Source of the DNA: Monodelphis domestica
Lineage: Eukaryota > Chordata > Mammalia > Didelphimorphia > Didelphidae
DNA: 64,000 nucleotides
Assembly (NCBI RefSeq): GCF_027887165.1
Contig: NC_077232.1
Span: 6,729,391 to 6,793,390, forward strand
Direction: 5' to 3'
The notes beneath the pieces are model-generated. The model searched no databases. It was not told where the DNA came from and worked only from the letters and a program-made list of their open reading frames with translations. Shown piece after piece: positions 63,771 to 64,000 of this stretch. The position numbers and the translations under genes were made by a program. The first letter of the stretch is position 1. Every line of letters begins with the position of its first letter.

Positions 63771-64000
63771 CAAGGCCTCCTGACCTTTCAGCTGCTGTCA
63801 CATCCAGCTCAAAAGACACTGAAAACCCCAGACCCATCACTGAAAAACCTCATCAGAAACATTTTTCTGAACCCAAGTGAACAGTGTTTGCCTCCTGGGC
63901 AGGCTCTTCCTCTCAGCTCGAGGCCATCACCTGTACTTTGATCCAAGCCACTGACCAAAGTACTTACAGAGAGCAGGAGGCCGAGGGCACCCACGTCTGA

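Overview
The window is vertebrate nuclear DNA, almost certainly from a marsupial. The evidence is the repeats: many copies of a roughly 190-bp CORE-type SINE with the marsupial-style 3' half (sense copies at 9515-9713 and 39280-39478, many antisense copies), marsupial-type L1 tails, MIR and L2 fossils, and a KRAB zinc-finger retrocopy with the wording of marsupial KRAB-ZNF genes. I cannot fix the species. All of this was read by eye; no database search was run.

Region 1 (1-17.5 kb, plus strand) is the 3' half of SPTBN2, the beta-III spectrin gene. Twenty-one coding exons (167-16866) have consistent GT/AG borders and phases, and their summed length is 3609 nt (1202 codons plus stop). They encode spectrin repeats 9 to 17, a Glu/Arg-rich linker, the PH domain and the C-terminal tail. 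One 5.55-kb intron (5816-11365) holds a pair of long direct repeats, SINEs and an L1 tail. The two introns around the linker exon carry a 78-bp and a 29-bp minisatellite.

Region 2 (17.5-22.4 kb) is intergenic DNA with MIR, SINE and possible CR1/L3-type debris. Region 3 (22.4-32.4 kb, plus strand) is an RBM4-family gene, best matched to RBM4B by protein detail and by its place beside SPTBN2. It has a CpG-island promoter, a noncoding first exon, two coding exons (two RRMs; a CCHC zinc knuckle and an Ala-rich tail) split by a 5-kb intron, and a spliced 3' UTR.

Region 4 (32.4-64 kb) has no convincing host gene. In placental mammals RBM4 lies tail-to-tail with RBM4B, but I do not find it here. 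The region holds nested transposon fossils: L1 ORF1 and ORF2 remnants, a solo LTR with a 6-bp target duplication, a KRAB-ZNF processed retrocopy that splits an L1 ORF2, a 1.7-kb inverted-repeat element inside that retrocopy, hAT-like pieces, an L2 of about 1.6 kb and many SINEs.

SPTBN2 and the RBM4-family gene are functionally unrelated neighbours: a membrane-skeleton protein and an RNA-binding splicing/translation factor. They share orientation with about 5 kb between the SPTBN2 poly(A) site and the next CpG island. The most interesting structures are the nested retrocopy, the TTAA-flanked fold-back element, the frame-preserving minisatellite next to the last spectrin-repeat exon, the direct-repeat pair with uneven identity, and possible alternative exons in the large RBM4B intron.
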